64,000 nucleotides of DNA from an uncultured Duncaniella sp. (GTDB taxonomy: Bacteria; Bacteroidota; Bacteroidia; Bacteroidales; Muribaculaceae). Shown piece after piece: positions 7,933-16,715 of this stretch. Both the position numbers and the translations under genes were made by a program. The DNA lies in contig CATWQI010000007.1 of NCBI GenBank assembly GCA_958352885.1, forward strand, positions 1 to 64,000, read 5' to 3'. Position 1 is the first letter of the stretch, and each line of letters begins with the position of its first letter. The notes below the pieces were generated by a model. That model saw only the letters and a list, made by a program, of their open reading frames with translations. It was not told where the DNA came from and did not search any database.

Positions 7933-8397
7933 TTATTCTGTGAAAGAAATTTTGGAGAAATTTCCGACTTCCTCGAAGTCTTTTTCTTCCACCAGTATGT
8001 CAGGGAGAAGATAATCTTCAGAGTTCGGCAGTTTTGCAAGAATACTCTCGTCGCTAATGTCCAGCCTATTACGAATTTTCTTGAAAAACTTGACCTCTGA
8101 ATAAAGAATTGAATTGTCTGCTTCAATCATTTTTATTGCAAACTCGATCAATTTAACCTGTTCATCATCAGTGAGGGATGCGTTAACAACTTCGTTCAGA
8201 TAATCTTTCAAGAAAATACTTCCTTGATTGTTAATGCGCTCAACATAAGAGTTGAGAATATTCTCAACATCCAAGCCATCAAAGGCGGAATCATTGAGGG
8301 ACAGTTGCTTGACCAGAGAAATTTCTTCGTGGGCAATTTCTCCATCACAAGCACTGCAGCAAAACAGCGTTTTAAGATATAGTTCTTTGGTTTCCAT
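7933..8397 (-). CDS. TerB-like protein, last gene of the chaperone/kinase operon
   Basis: This 154-residue all-helical acidic protein has the TerB/DjlA-N pattern. An early CDGEIAHEEISLVKQL (Asp18, Gly19, Glu24) is followed by a second half IEADNSILYSEVKFFKKIRNRLDIS (Asp94, Glu101). TerB domains are small helical modules of tellurite-resistance and Ter-type stress systems, and they also occur at the N-terminus of the membrane J-protein DjlA. The gene starts 8 bases after the kinase-AAA stop and is surely co-transcribed with it. The C-terminal ~35 residues are extra. I am fairly confident of the fold and have no direct evidence for function. Confidence 0.65.
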   Translation of the reverse strand: METKELYLKTLFCCSACDGEIAHEEISLVKQLSLNDSAFDGLDVENILNSYVERINNQGSIFLKDYLNEVVNASLTDDEQVKLIEFAIKMIEADNSILYSEVKFFKKIRNRLDISDESILAKLPNSEDYLLPDILVEEKDFEEVGNFSKISFTE

Positions 8398-8405
8398 AAT
8401 TAGAG

Positions 8406-10187
8406 TTACACATTAAATCCGACACGTGGTCGGAGGTTAGAGGATTGAACCTCACCATCCATCTTGGATTTAATGGCAAGGTATTTCTTTATTTCAGCAG
8501 AAGTCAAAGATGGCTTGGTTTTGGATATAACTTCTTCTAAAATAGCCATAGTTATCTTTGACTTCTGACGTAGGGCAATACGCGATGCGTCATTGATTAT
8601 CATTTCAATATCCGAAGACACATAGTCCTCGGTGAGTTGTGCGAGCTTGTCATAATCAAGACCGAAGTCATAAGGTCTTGATTTAAGATATAACTCGAAC
8701 ATGAGTTTGCGAGCTTCAAAATTAGGTGTACCGATATAGTATTTCTTATCAAGACGACCGGCACGAAGGATGGCGGGATCTATCATATTCGGGTAATTGG
8801 TTGCGCCAATTATAAATATGCCTTTCTCGCCTGTCCTATCCATCTGCGCAAGCATTTCGTTCACGGCACTTCTCGCCATCTCGTGAACATCGCTATCGCG
8901 GTTGGGTACGAGTTCGTTCATTTCATCAATAAAAATGATAGTAGGAGCATTTTCCTCGGCGTCCTTGAACATTTGAGCAATGTTCTCTTGTGTCGCGTTT
9001 ACGAAGCGACTTTTAAGAGAACTGGGCTTTATGAGCATAAAGTTAAAGCCCACTTCTTCTGCAAGATGTTTTGCGAAAAAAGTTTTTCCACAACCGGGAG
9101 GGCCATAGAGTAATATTCCGTTAGGAATGGTAAGACCATACTTAGCATATTCCTCCGGATTATGCAGAGCGTCAATGACCTCAACTTGCATTTGCTCTTT
9201 AAGCTCATGCATACCTGCAATGGCTGAGAACCCCTTTCCTTTAGGAACGGTGATTTTTGTTCTCTTTTGTTGAGAGTCATCGCTTTTAGATTTTCTTTGA
9301 TTATCGATGCGCTGTACTTTTATCTCGCCGTTAAGAGCTTTGATAAAATCTTCGGTCGATTCAAAGCGATCCTCAATATCTGAAGCGAGTGCTTTACGCA
9401 TGATGTTCATTAAATCATCGTCAAGCTCAAATTTATCGACGTTCGGGAAGTGCAGAGGCAGAACTCGTTGAGCATCAATTTTCTCTCGCTGAAGATTCTC
9501 GTCGCCCTTGCAATCGGCAAGTTCAACGAAATAAGGAGGCATACCGTATATTAAGTTGAAAAGGACGGCACCGGCAGAGAAAATGTCAGACTTAACGGAG
9601 AAAACGCCGTTAAGGGCCTCGGGTGCAAGATAGAAAGGGGATAAACCATTCTTGTTAAATGAGGTGCTACCTTGTGAGAGGTATCTCGCATATCCAAAAT
9701 CTATAATCTTAGGAATTGTTGCGCCTGAAGAAACATCCACCATCACATTTTGTAGAGTGATTTCATTGTGGATTATAGGCTCAGGCAAAGAGTGTAGAAA
9801 TTTAAGGCCGTTTAATACACCTATAACTATACTCTTTGCGTCATACACACTGCATTCCCCCTCGCGGGCAAGGAATTGCGCAGTGGTTTCTCCGCTTATA
9901 TAGTCAAAGACTATGTAAGCGAATTTTCGCCCATTTATTAGAGTTTCTCCACTATCACGATACTTGACAATATTTGGATTGTCAAGTTGTTTGGCAATCT
10001 GGACTTCAAGCACATTTCCATCGGAGTCAAATTGAGTGCGATGTAACTTAGCGCAGTTAATCAATTTGAGAAAGCGATTCTTCCCTACCGAGTCTTTGAC
10101 GCGGTAGGTTTCTGCATAATTGCCCTCCTTTACAGAAAACGTTATCGTGTAATTACCAATCTGTTGTTTCTTCGTGAGAGTAAACAT
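8406..10187 (-). CDS. Protein-kinase-like domain fused to a classical AAA ATPase
   Basis: This fusion has 593 residues. Residues ~10-290 form a eukaryotic-like kinase fold: glycine-rich loop near 21-25, Lys41, DFG at 163-165, APE at 188-190 and the SDIFSAG helix. The catalytic HRD is replaced by HNE (140-142) and the usual KxxN lysine by Thr, while Asn147 and the DFG Asp remain. It may be a pseudokinase or an atypical kinase. Residues ~315-560 form an FtsH/Vps4-class AAA domain with Walker A GPPGCGKT (362-369), Walker B IIFIDE (417-422), sensor GATN and arginine fingers Arg475/Arg478. The protein ends in RPRVGFNV. It overlaps the upstream membrane-protein stop by one base. It is the likely signalling or remodelling core of the operon. 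Confidence 0.9.
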   Translation of the reverse strand: MFTLTKKQQIGNYTITFSVKEGNYAETYRVKDSVGKNRFLKLINCAKLHRTQFDSDGNVLEVQIAKQLDNPNIVKYRDSGETLINGRKFAYIVFDYISGETTAQFLAREGECSVYDAKSIVIGVLNGLKFLHSLPEPIIHNEITLQNVMVDVSSGATIPKIIDFGYARYLSQGSTSFNKNGLSPFYLAPEALNGVFSVKSDIFSAGAVLFNLIYGMPPYFVELADCKGDENLQREKIDAQRVLPLHFPNVDKFELDDDLMNIMRKALASDIEDRFESTEDFIKALNGEIKVQRIDNQRKSKSDDSQQKRTKITVPKGKGFSAIAGMHELKEQMQVEVIDALHNPEEYAKYGLTIPNGILLYGPPGCGKTFFAKHLAEEVGFNFMLIKPSSLKSRFVNATQENIAQMFKDAEENAPTIIFIDEMNELVPNRDSDVHEMARSAVNEMLAQMDRTGEKGIFIIGATNYPNMIDPAILRAGRLDKKYYIGTPNFEARKLMFELYLKSRPYDFGLDYDKLAQLTEDYVSSDIEMIINDASRIALRQKSKITMAILEEVISKTKPSLTSAEIKKYLAIKSKMDGEVQSSNLRPRVGFNV

Positions 10188-11026
10188 TATAGTCCTTTAT
10201 ATAAACGGTCAAATAAAATCAAGAATGCTTGTCGATTACCTAAAGATGACAATGGAATACTACTTATATCGCCATTTTCGATGAACCCAAAGAGTTTCTT
10301 TGAATGGTTAATATGCTCTATAATGAGATTCCCATTTGAAGTATATATGCTCTTGGTATTCGAAGAATTGTATAACGTACCATAAACATCAATTTCGTTA
10401 CGTGAAATAGTTATAGCATCGGAATATAAATCATCATCCTTTAATAGACCAAAGTTGACTTTATCATCTGCTGCATGAGATAGAACAAAAAATGAAGTCC
10501 ATACTTTTTCCACCATCTTTAGCATACAATATTCTTCATCGGCTCCATTAGGGTTTAGTACGTCATTAGGGCGTTTATCATTATAGGTTCCTTCTGAGAA
10601 GAAAATTCTATTATACTGATTTGTCGACTCATCGAGCTTGCCATAAATGGAGAAGTAATACGATGTATTACTGTATGTATAATTCATCTTATTGATACAT
10701 TCTCCAGTGAAGAGATATTCAATATCCTTAAAAAGATGGATATTAACAGATGTTATATTATTTCTTGTGTCCAAAAAAGAGACAGTGGCAAAACCTTTAT
10801 CTCCCACGAAGTAATCAGTTCCGGAAAAGGTTGAATCACTTATTCCAGTAGTAATTAATACCGCAAAAATAGTTATAATTCCTCCCCAAATGTAGTGGTT
10901 ATATAAAAAGCCCCAATACAAAATAAGAATTATAGAACATATAGAGATGGCTATTATTTTTTTTCGTTTTGCCTCTCTAACACTTAACGGCTCACTATCT
11001 GATTGATTTGTATCGCAATATAGCAC
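10187..11026 (-). CDS. Membrane protein of the chaperone/kinase operon
   Basis: This 279-residue protein has two hydrophobic helices near the N-terminus (about 23-42 and 46-65). A large polar domain (about 70-279), rich in beta strand, Tyr and Asn, follows. The start is a GTG at 11026 because the frame has no ATG before the helices. A 91-base gap separates it from the Hsp70 gene, the largest gap in the operon, and holds the hairpin ATTCCC/GGGAAT near the start. It overlaps the kinase-AAA gene by one base. No family is recognised. It could be the sensor or effector that ties the ATPases to the membrane. Confidence 0.75.
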   Translation of the reverse strand: MLYCDTNQSDSEPLSVREAKRKKIIAISICSIILILYWGFLYNHYIWGGIITIFAVLITTGISDSTFSGTDYFVGDKGFATVSFLDTRNNITSVNIHLFKDIEYLFTGECINKMNYTYSNTSYYFSIYGKLDESTNQYNRIFFSEGTYNDKRPNDVLNPNGADEEYCMLKMVEKVWTSFFVLSHAADDKVNFGLLKDDDLYSDAITISRNEIDVYGTLYNSSNTKSIYTSNGNLIIEHINHSKKLFGFIENGDISSIPLSSLGNRQAFLILFDRLYKGL

Positions 11027-11117
11027 ATTCCCAATTTCTTCGGGAATGTGGCTAAATATAGCGGTTTGTGCAGCTATTTTTTAAGCTGCTCAGATTTCCA
11101 TGATTTGTTCATTTCGA

Positions 11118-13625
11118 TTAGAAACTAACGCCGGGGCCACCAACAGGAGGCTCAATCATGAGGTCTATAACTGAACGCACTATTGGATGCAAAGTGCTTT
11201 CAGATGGGTTGGTTGCAGCAATTTCTTTGCCTTGTTGAAGGAGCTGACGGGCGCGGTTTGCATCTTTCCATTGGATAGAATTGAAATTCTTCAAATGGAA
11301 GTCGACGAAGCCCATGAGCTGATAGATGAGAGTAACTGCCACGAAAAGGCTGTTAATATCATCGAGGACTGCGCGACCGTGCCGAACGTCTTTGGAGCGG
11401 ATAGCCATGTCTACTTGACTCCGAACTGCAGCGACCTGCTTGTCGTATTTATTGCCGAGGTCATTGTTAGCTCTTTCAAGGCGATCAAATTCCTCGCGGA
11501 TTTCTGCTTCGAGTGCTTCCCACTCGTGGCTTTGTTCGACTTCCTCCATTTTGAGGAAGCTACGGCGGAGGTCTGCCTGAAGATGCATACGACCGTCTTC
11601 CGAACTCTTTTCACCATCGAAGCGACTGTTGATGTCAGAAATTAACTTGTCTGCTTCAGCAGTTTCGTTTTCGCTGATGGAAGAAGATGATTTCAGAGCG
11701 CGAAGTTTGTTGTTAGCAGCATCCTTGAGCTTTTCTAGTTCAAAGGATGAAATCACCGAGCGCGCTGCAATCTCAATTTCTTTCTCAACGGTTTCGCCGC
11801 TTACTGGGAAGAAGGCTTCAAGTTTGAGCATCTGCGAGCGGTCTACCTTTATAGTGATGTCAACATCACTTCCGACAGGAATCAGCTGTCCGACTTCATC
11901 ACCGGTAATAACGACGTCAAAAACATGGTCGTTATGAACGGCAGATGTACCTTCAGCATTATGCTCGCTCTGGTAGATAGGAATGATAAGAGTATCTTCA
12001 TCCATACCGGGGCGAAGCTGATTGCGCGTTTTGAGGCCATTAAGGGCTCCAGTAGCAGGGATTTGCTGGTTCTTTTCGAGACCTTTTACTGACTTTACAA
12101 CATTCTTGTCAAGACCGGAGTCATGTGCCTCTATTGAGATATTGTACGGTAAAACGGCATTGCCGACAACAATACCCTGCATGATGTTGATTTCCTTGGG
12201 GAAGCAAGGAATGGCTGTGCCTTTATCATCGTATGCGGTGATAGTAAAGGCATTATTCTTACCCTCCATGAGTTGACATTCAATGACATCGCCGATGTCG
12301 TTGATTTCAACCTTTCCGCTTGACCAGCCGTTATCGCTGCGAACAAGTTCTACGAAAAGTTTGTCAGGGATATTTCCGGTGCACTCGTTCTTATCTAACT
12401 GCACAGTAACATACTCCATCGGCTGAACGGAGTTAGCTTCATACGAGAGATTTAGTGCAACTGTACCAACAGCAATTTCTTCTTTGACTTCTCTGTCAAT
12501 ACCGGAAGCGAACAGCGCAGCTCCTTTCGCGACAGCCGTCATCGGGTCGATGTCAGTATCAACATTGGGGGTAACTTGTTCACGTAGCATTTCACGAAGA
12601 ACAGGCGAATAAGTAGGGCCACCCACGAGGATAAGTTTGTCAAGATCAGCACCGGAAAAACCGTTTCGCTTTAATAGGTCTTTGGCTATGTCTATTGCTT
12701 TTTGGAACACTTTGGAAAGAACTGGTTTAAGTTGTTCTTGCGTAATGACGAGGTCAAGTTCAATTTCGTTGCCTTCGTCATCTTCACCGAATTCGTCGAG
12801 CTGAGAAGTGATGTCTGCTTGTGCTTTGAACGAGAGTTGGTTCTTTGCTTGTTCGGCATAGAACTTCATGGCATCACGAAGAATGTTACGTGTTGCATCA
12901 TTTGCCATGATTTCATCGATGACGAAATTTTCCTGAATGTATGGAATAATGATATTGTCAACTACAGCATAGTCAAGGTTTTTACCGCCGAGGTAGTTAT
13001 CGCCCTCGGTGTCCTTGACCTGCATGATACCATCTTCTACCTTGATAAGAGCAGCATCGAATGTGCCGCCGCCAAAGTCGAACACGAGCCATTGCCCATT
13101 CTTGTTTGCAGAGTTTAAGCCGTATGCCATTGATGCCGCGATCGGCTCCTGAAGCAGTTCGCAATGCTCAATGCCCGCGAGTTTTGCAGCACGTTTGGTT
13201 GCTGCAATTTGGTCTGCCTTAAATTTGGCAGGTATAGTGATAACTGCCGCTGAAACATTTTCGTCTCCGATGAAAGATTTGAGTGTTTTAAGGACTTCAG
13301 CCGAAAGTTGTTCTGGCGAGAAGGTTACGTCCATATTCGAGCTGAAACTGGTCTTATCAGTTCCCATGTCTCGCTTGAACTCAATGAAAACATTTACTTT
13401 GCCACTGCTTAGGCTCTTGGATGCCTGTGATTTTGCTTGACGAAGATCGTTATATGCGCTGTCTCCGACCTTTACCACTTTCTTTCGTGTGAAAGAAACG
13501 CAGGAAGGGAGGGTGTCTTTAAGCGTGTCGGTTTTTTTAATGACCGGCTCGCCACCTTCCATCTTGCATATTGCGGAATTGGTTGTGCCCAAGTCAATTC
13601 CGAATTTCATTTTGGATTGTGCCAT
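11118..13625 (-). CDS. Hsp70/DnaK-family chaperone, long variant
   Basis: This 835-residue Hsp70 has a complete ATPase domain: GIDLGTTNS at 9-17, LQEPIAASMAYG near 158-169, FDFGGGTFD at 182-190 and LVGGPTYSPV near 333-342. It is about 200 residues longer than housekeeping DnaK. The region after ~390 retains only a loose substrate-binding-domain pattern and ends in a long helical, charged tail. The housekeeping DnaK is therefore unlikely to be what is encoded here; this is a specialised paralogue carried by the element. Upstream genes encode J-like and GrpE-like partners. Downstream genes encode kinase-AAA and TerB proteins. It follows the GrpE-like gene by 13 bases. Confidence 0.93.
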   Translation of the reverse strand: MAQSKMKFGIDLGTTNSAICKMEGGEPVIKKTDTLKDTLPSCVSFTRKKVVKVGDSAYNDLRQAKSQASKSLSSGKVNVFIEFKRDMGTDKTSFSSNMDVTFSPEQLSAEVLKTLKSFIGDENVSAAVITIPAKFKADQIAATKRAAKLAGIEHCELLQEPIAASMAYGLNSANKNGQWLVFDFGGGTFDAALIKVEDGIMQVKDTEGDNYLGGKNLDYAVVDNIIIPYIQENFVIDEIMANDATRNILRDAMKFYAEQAKNQLSFKAQADITSQLDEFGEDDEGNEIELDLVITQEQLKPVLSKVFQKAIDIAKDLLKRNGFSGADLDKLILVGGPTYSPVLREMLREQVTPNVDTDIDPMTAVAKGAALFASGIDREVKEEIAVGTVALNLSYEANSVQPMEYVTVQLDKNECTGNIPDKLFVELVRSDNGWSSGKVEINDIGDVIECQLMEGKNNAFTITAYDDKGTAIPCFPKEINIMQGIVVGNAVLPYNISIEAHDSGLDKNVVKSVKGLEKNQQIPATGALNGLKTRNQLRPGMDEDTLIIPIYQSEHNAEGTSAVHNDHVFDVVITGDEVGQLIPVGSDVDITIKVDRSQMLKLEAFFPVSGETVEKEIEIAARSVISSFELEKLKDAANNKLRALKSSSSISENETAEADKLISDINSRFDGEKSSEDGRMHLQADLRRSFLKMEEVEQSHEWEALEAEIREEFDRLERANNDLGNKYDKQVAAVRSQVDMAIRSKDVRHGRAVLDDINSLFVAVTLIYQLMGFVDFHLKNFNSIQWKDANRARQLLQQGKEIAATNPSESTLHPIVRSVIDLMIEPPVGGPGVSF

Positions 13626-13638
13626 TTATATAGGGAGA

Positions 13639-14538
13639 TTATAAGTTTTGACTTACTGTGATTTGTGCGGATTGAATCATCTTACCATTGTAATTAATCT
13701 GCGGTTTGATGATACCCGTAATAATCTGCTTTCCTTCGGGGATGTTTTCATCATCAATGATGTTTGCAGTAACCTTCATGCCTTCGTGGTATTCATTACC
13801 AAGCATATCTACGAGTTCATATCCATTAGCTTTTAGGTTGTCCTTCATCTGCTTGATGGATTTTGAGAGCTGCTTGTGACCACGAACTGAACTATCCATT
13901 TTATATAGCGTCATCTCCATAAAGGTGATTCGGTCGGCAAGGGTGGCTATAAGCTTTTGTTCGGTATCAGCACCTCCGACACTTGTGATTGAGATAGAGC
14001 CAATCTGCTTAGATATGGTTTGCATCTCAGAAATTTCGGATGAGAGGCGATTTACAATTTCCTCGTTAAGCTTATCTGCTTTAGCCGAAAGAGATGCGAC
14101 CTCATTACCTCGTTTCGCGAGAAGCCTGCCAAAGATGAAAGCAATAGCTGCAACTATCAAAGCAAGCACAATGAAAATCCACATACCCGTTTGCGATTTT
14201 TCAGCAATGGCTTGGTTAAGATTTTCAGAGCTTGTTTGAATTTGCTGTCGTGTTGAAGATATGTTTATGTTGAGGCTATCAGCAAGGGCGGCAACGCTAT
14301 TATTGGTTTCCACTAATATCGATTTAAGGTTGTCAATCTCATTTGACTGCTCAGAAATAGTAGAGTTGAGAGATGTGACTTCTGACTTCAGTGCGTCATT
14401 TTCGCGCTGAAGGGTTTGCACTGTTGCGTCGATTGCTTGAATTTTGGCGAAGCAAGAACGCAAAGTGTCGGAAGAATGTGCTGGGGAGGTAAAAACAGCG
14501 ACCAATATGAAGCAAAAAGTGAGATTTATTTTTTTCAT
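13639..14538 (-). CDS. Membrane-anchored coiled-coil protein with a GrpE-like C-terminus
   Basis: This 299-residue protein has an N-terminal signal-like sequence (1-22), a coiled coil (~30-115) and a membrane helix (~118-139). A second helical region and a C-terminal beta-rich domain (~235-299) follow. The C-terminal stretch DNLKANGYELVDMLGNEYHEG, then VPEG-like IPEG, then NGKMIQSAQITVSQ, follows the order of GrpE (F-x-P-x-x-HEA, V-x-EG, and the terminal R-P-A-x-V-x-V strand). GrpE is the nucleotide exchange factor of DnaK. The position immediately before an Hsp70 gene supports this reading. The similarity is recognised by eye only. If right, it is an unusual GrpE tethered to the membrane. 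Confidence 0.62.
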   Translation of the reverse strand: MKKINLTFCFILVAVFTSPAHSSDTLRSCFAKIQAIDATVQTLQRENDALKSEVTSLNSTISEQSNEIDNLKSILVETNNSVAALADSLNINISSTRQQIQTSSENLNQAIAEKSQTGMWIFIVLALIVAAIAFIFGRLLAKRGNEVASLSAKADKLNEEIVNRLSSEISEMQTISKQIGSISITSVGGADTEQKLIATLADRITFMEMTLYKMDSSVRGHKQLSKSIKQMKDNLKANGYELVDMLGNEYHEGMKVTANIIDDENIPEGKQIITGIIKPQINYNGKMIQSAQITVSQNL

Positions 14539-14550
14539 AAATTCAGAATT

Positions 14551-16275
14551 TCAATCAAAGAATATGCGTGAAAAGAAGAGAACAATTACTCCCGAAATAC
14601 AAAAACCAGCCGCAAAATCACCATCATTAGCCTCGCATATTGCTCCTGCAATGACACCAATGACAACCCAAGCAACTATTGCCACAAGACAACCATTGTC
14701 ATACCATTCTTTCTTTGGACTATTAACTGATGAGGTCGTTGTAGTTGATTTCGTTGCTGTTTGAGGAATTGTAGTTCGCAATGTAGTAACTCGTGGAGTA
14801 AATGGGTGAGGCGTTGAAATGCTAGTAGAAATACTAAGAGACTCACACATCTCTTTTAGAGATTGGCGATTTTGATTATATCGATTTGATTTGAAATCGG
14901 ATTCCATATCGAAGGCGTCCATTAGAACGGTAGCTTTCCAAGCATCTCTCATAACAGGCTTTACTTTTGAGTCTATAATTTTTGCCGGAGAGTGTTCATT
15001 ATCTAAATAGTTGAGCAGTCCTGGGTCTATTCCGGATTCTTTTATAGCTTTTATGACGGCAGCAAAATAATTTTGAGCTTGATTGACTTCCTCTATTATG
15101 TTGTGCAGAGCGTTGCCGACAACTTGCGTTGAGAGCGAGAGGTAGAAAGAGTTGGTTGCTCCAAGTTTTGACTTAATAGTCTGCAACAATGGTTTCGTGC
15201 TGTTAAGTAGCGTAACAGCGTGAGAAATTTTGTCGGGTAACTGGCAGAACTTTCTCAATTCCTCTTTCACCTTACGAGACTCAATTGCGACCTCGGCAGG
15301 AGGCATATTGTCCACGGCCTGTTTTAAGATGTCATAGTTCTCTTTACATCTATCTTTGGTGAGTTGACCTACGGCAATCGACAAAGCATAGGATTGAAGC
15401 ACCATAGCCTTGCGAGGACTTTCAATGTCTGAGTCAGGAGCATTATTATAATAGTTGATGCCACATTGCAGCACCTGTTTTGCAACGTTGTCAGCAACCA
15501 TCTGATATTGCGGACTTGATGCTCCTGCAATATCTTCGACAGTCTTTAGCGGTACTTTAGTTGAGTTCATCAACTTAGTACCTGCGGCAAGACTGGCTTC
15601 GGGACTTTTCGTGTCAGCGTTTTTGGCAACGGCTATTGCTGAGTTAATAGCCGAGATAGGTTCATCAAGCGCACTTTTGCTTACAATGGCACGGTCAGTG
15701 GCATTGGTACACGCCGATAAAAGTTTGCTTGCAGGAACTTCTTTAAGTAGTTCTGCAATTACAAGCTCGGCAAGATCATCTTCAGACAGTTGAAGATTGG
15801 CAATGCCTAATGCTTGGAGCAATTCTGCACAGTAGACTGAATTGTGAATGACTTTAGAGATGTTATCAAAGCCGGTGGCTGTATTGCCATCTATAAAAGC
15901 TAATACTCCGGAATTGATTAAAGAGGAATATGTTTCTTTCTTTTGGAAGATTTCTTCGGCTTTCTCCCGGTTTCCTGCTTGCAAATGCCTCAAAGCGATA
16001 TCGTCCATCGGCGAGCCGCTTATAAACCAAAAGAGCGCATACTTTAGTTGGTCTTTATCAAGGTTTATGGCGGTGTTAGCAGCAGCAATACTATCAGGCG
16101 TTCTAATCGGTTTGTCGGTTAAAATCGTTGCAAAGTCATTTGGAAAGGCAACCTCCTTTCCGACTTTTGCGAAGGCAGCCAAGCGATTTTGGTTTCCCAT
16201 TCTCTCTTTCAATGGGGTGTTGGAAAGGACGCCCAGTATTCGGTATGGGTTTTGTGATATGATGTGAATTGTCAC
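14551..16275 (-). CDS. J-like/TPR-like membrane protein, first gene of the operon
   Basis: This 574-residue protein starts at a GTG. The first ~90 residues (NPYRILGVLSNTPLKERMGNQ onward, ending LKYALFWFIS) follow the helix pattern of a J domain. The canonical HPD that stimulates Hsp70 is absent, and the loop reads AFPNDF. Residues ~90-450 are helical repeats, one of which reads like a TPR (LQAGNREKAEEIFQKK). The C-terminal ~50 residues carry two hydrophobic segments after a Thr/Ser-rich linker. The gene leads the six-gene operon and precedes the GrpE-like gene by 12 bases. I infer a membrane-bound co-chaperone or substrate adaptor. No typical -7 box is visible upstream. Confidence 0.7.
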   Translation of the reverse strand: MTIHIISQNPYRILGVLSNTPLKERMGNQNRLAAFAKVGKEVAFPNDFATILTDKPIRTPDSIAAANTAINLDKDQLKYALFWFISGSPMDDIALRHLQAGNREKAEEIFQKKETYSSLINSGVLAFIDGNTATGFDNISKVIHNSVYCAELLQALGIANLQLSEDDLAELVIAELLKEVPASKLLSACTNATDRAIVSKSALDEPISAINSAIAVAKNADTKSPEASLAAGTKLMNSTKVPLKTVEDIAGASSPQYQMVADNVAKQVLQCGINYYNNAPDSDIESPRKAMVLQSYALSIAVGQLTKDRCKENYDILKQAVDNMPPAEVAIESRKVKEELRKFCQLPDKISHAVTLLNSTKPLLQTIKSKLGATNSFYLSLSTQVVGNALHNIIEEVNQAQNYFAAVIKAIKESGIDPGLLNYLDNEHSPAKIIDSKVKPVMRDAWKATVLMDAFDMESDFKSNRYNQNRQSLKEMCESLSISTSISTPHPFTPRVTTLRTTIPQTATKSTTTTSSVNSPKKEWYDNGCLVAIVAWVVIGVIAGAICEANDGDFAAGFCISGVIVLFFSRIFFD

Positions 16276-16586
16276 GGTTCGCTAAACGGCTCATGAATCC
16301 CAGTTAGCCAATGATTGGTTTAACAAAAAAAGCGCAGGATCCGTACTGTTACTCGTCCCGCTATCAAGGCATGTGGCTTCGCCGTTTCATCGTAGAACGA
16401 GTAACGCAGAGCCTACGCCGTATGATATATGATACACCAAAGGGGACATGCCGACAAGGCAAATCCTCCGATGAGTATGTAACCATACCCGAGACATCTA
16501 CCGTTACTTCATTCTTGACGATGGTTGAGAAATTGCCACATTTCTGATAGCCAAGAATCAAGCGCAGTAAACGCTTTCACTATGTA
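16276..16586. other. Gene-free region before the chaperone operon with a 9-bp inverted repeat
   Basis: This divergent region lies upstream of the chaperone operon. GTTACTCGT (16348-16356) and ACGAGTAAC (16397-16405) form a perfect inverted repeat, and CCAATGATTGG sits near 16310. Both strands have short open frames here, but none looks like a real protein. It could hold the operon promoter and operator. Confidence 0.4.
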
Positions 16587-16703
16587 ATGACCTCCCTCGT
16601 TCCGGCTCCTTGCGGAGTCTCACGGCGTAAGGTCAATGCAAAATTAGCGAAATTTTCTGAGATGGCAATCGAATATGCTGAGAAACATAAGGCTGTGAGC
16701 TGA
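16587..16703 (+). CDS. Possible 38-residue small protein
   Basis: An ATG-to-TGA frame encodes a basic N-terminal part and a regular amphipathic helix (NAKLAKFSEMAIEYAEKHKA), which is more protein-like than random frames nearby. It may be a small protein or the 3' remnant of a lost gene. It lies just before the terminator at 16716. There is no clear ribosome-binding site. Confidence 0.33.
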   Translation: MTSLVPAPCGVSRRKVNAKLAKFSEMAIEYAEKHKAVS

Positions 16704-16715
16704 TTAAAATTGAAA

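Noticed and set aside
13437..13661. Plus-strand frames inside the Hsp70 and J-like genes
   Set aside because: They are shadows of strong, domain-supported minus-strand genes.
16311..16547. 78-residue plus-strand frame (and a 65-residue antisense frame)
   Set aside because: The frames lie over an inverted repeat and do not resemble a protein family. More likely regulatory sequence.
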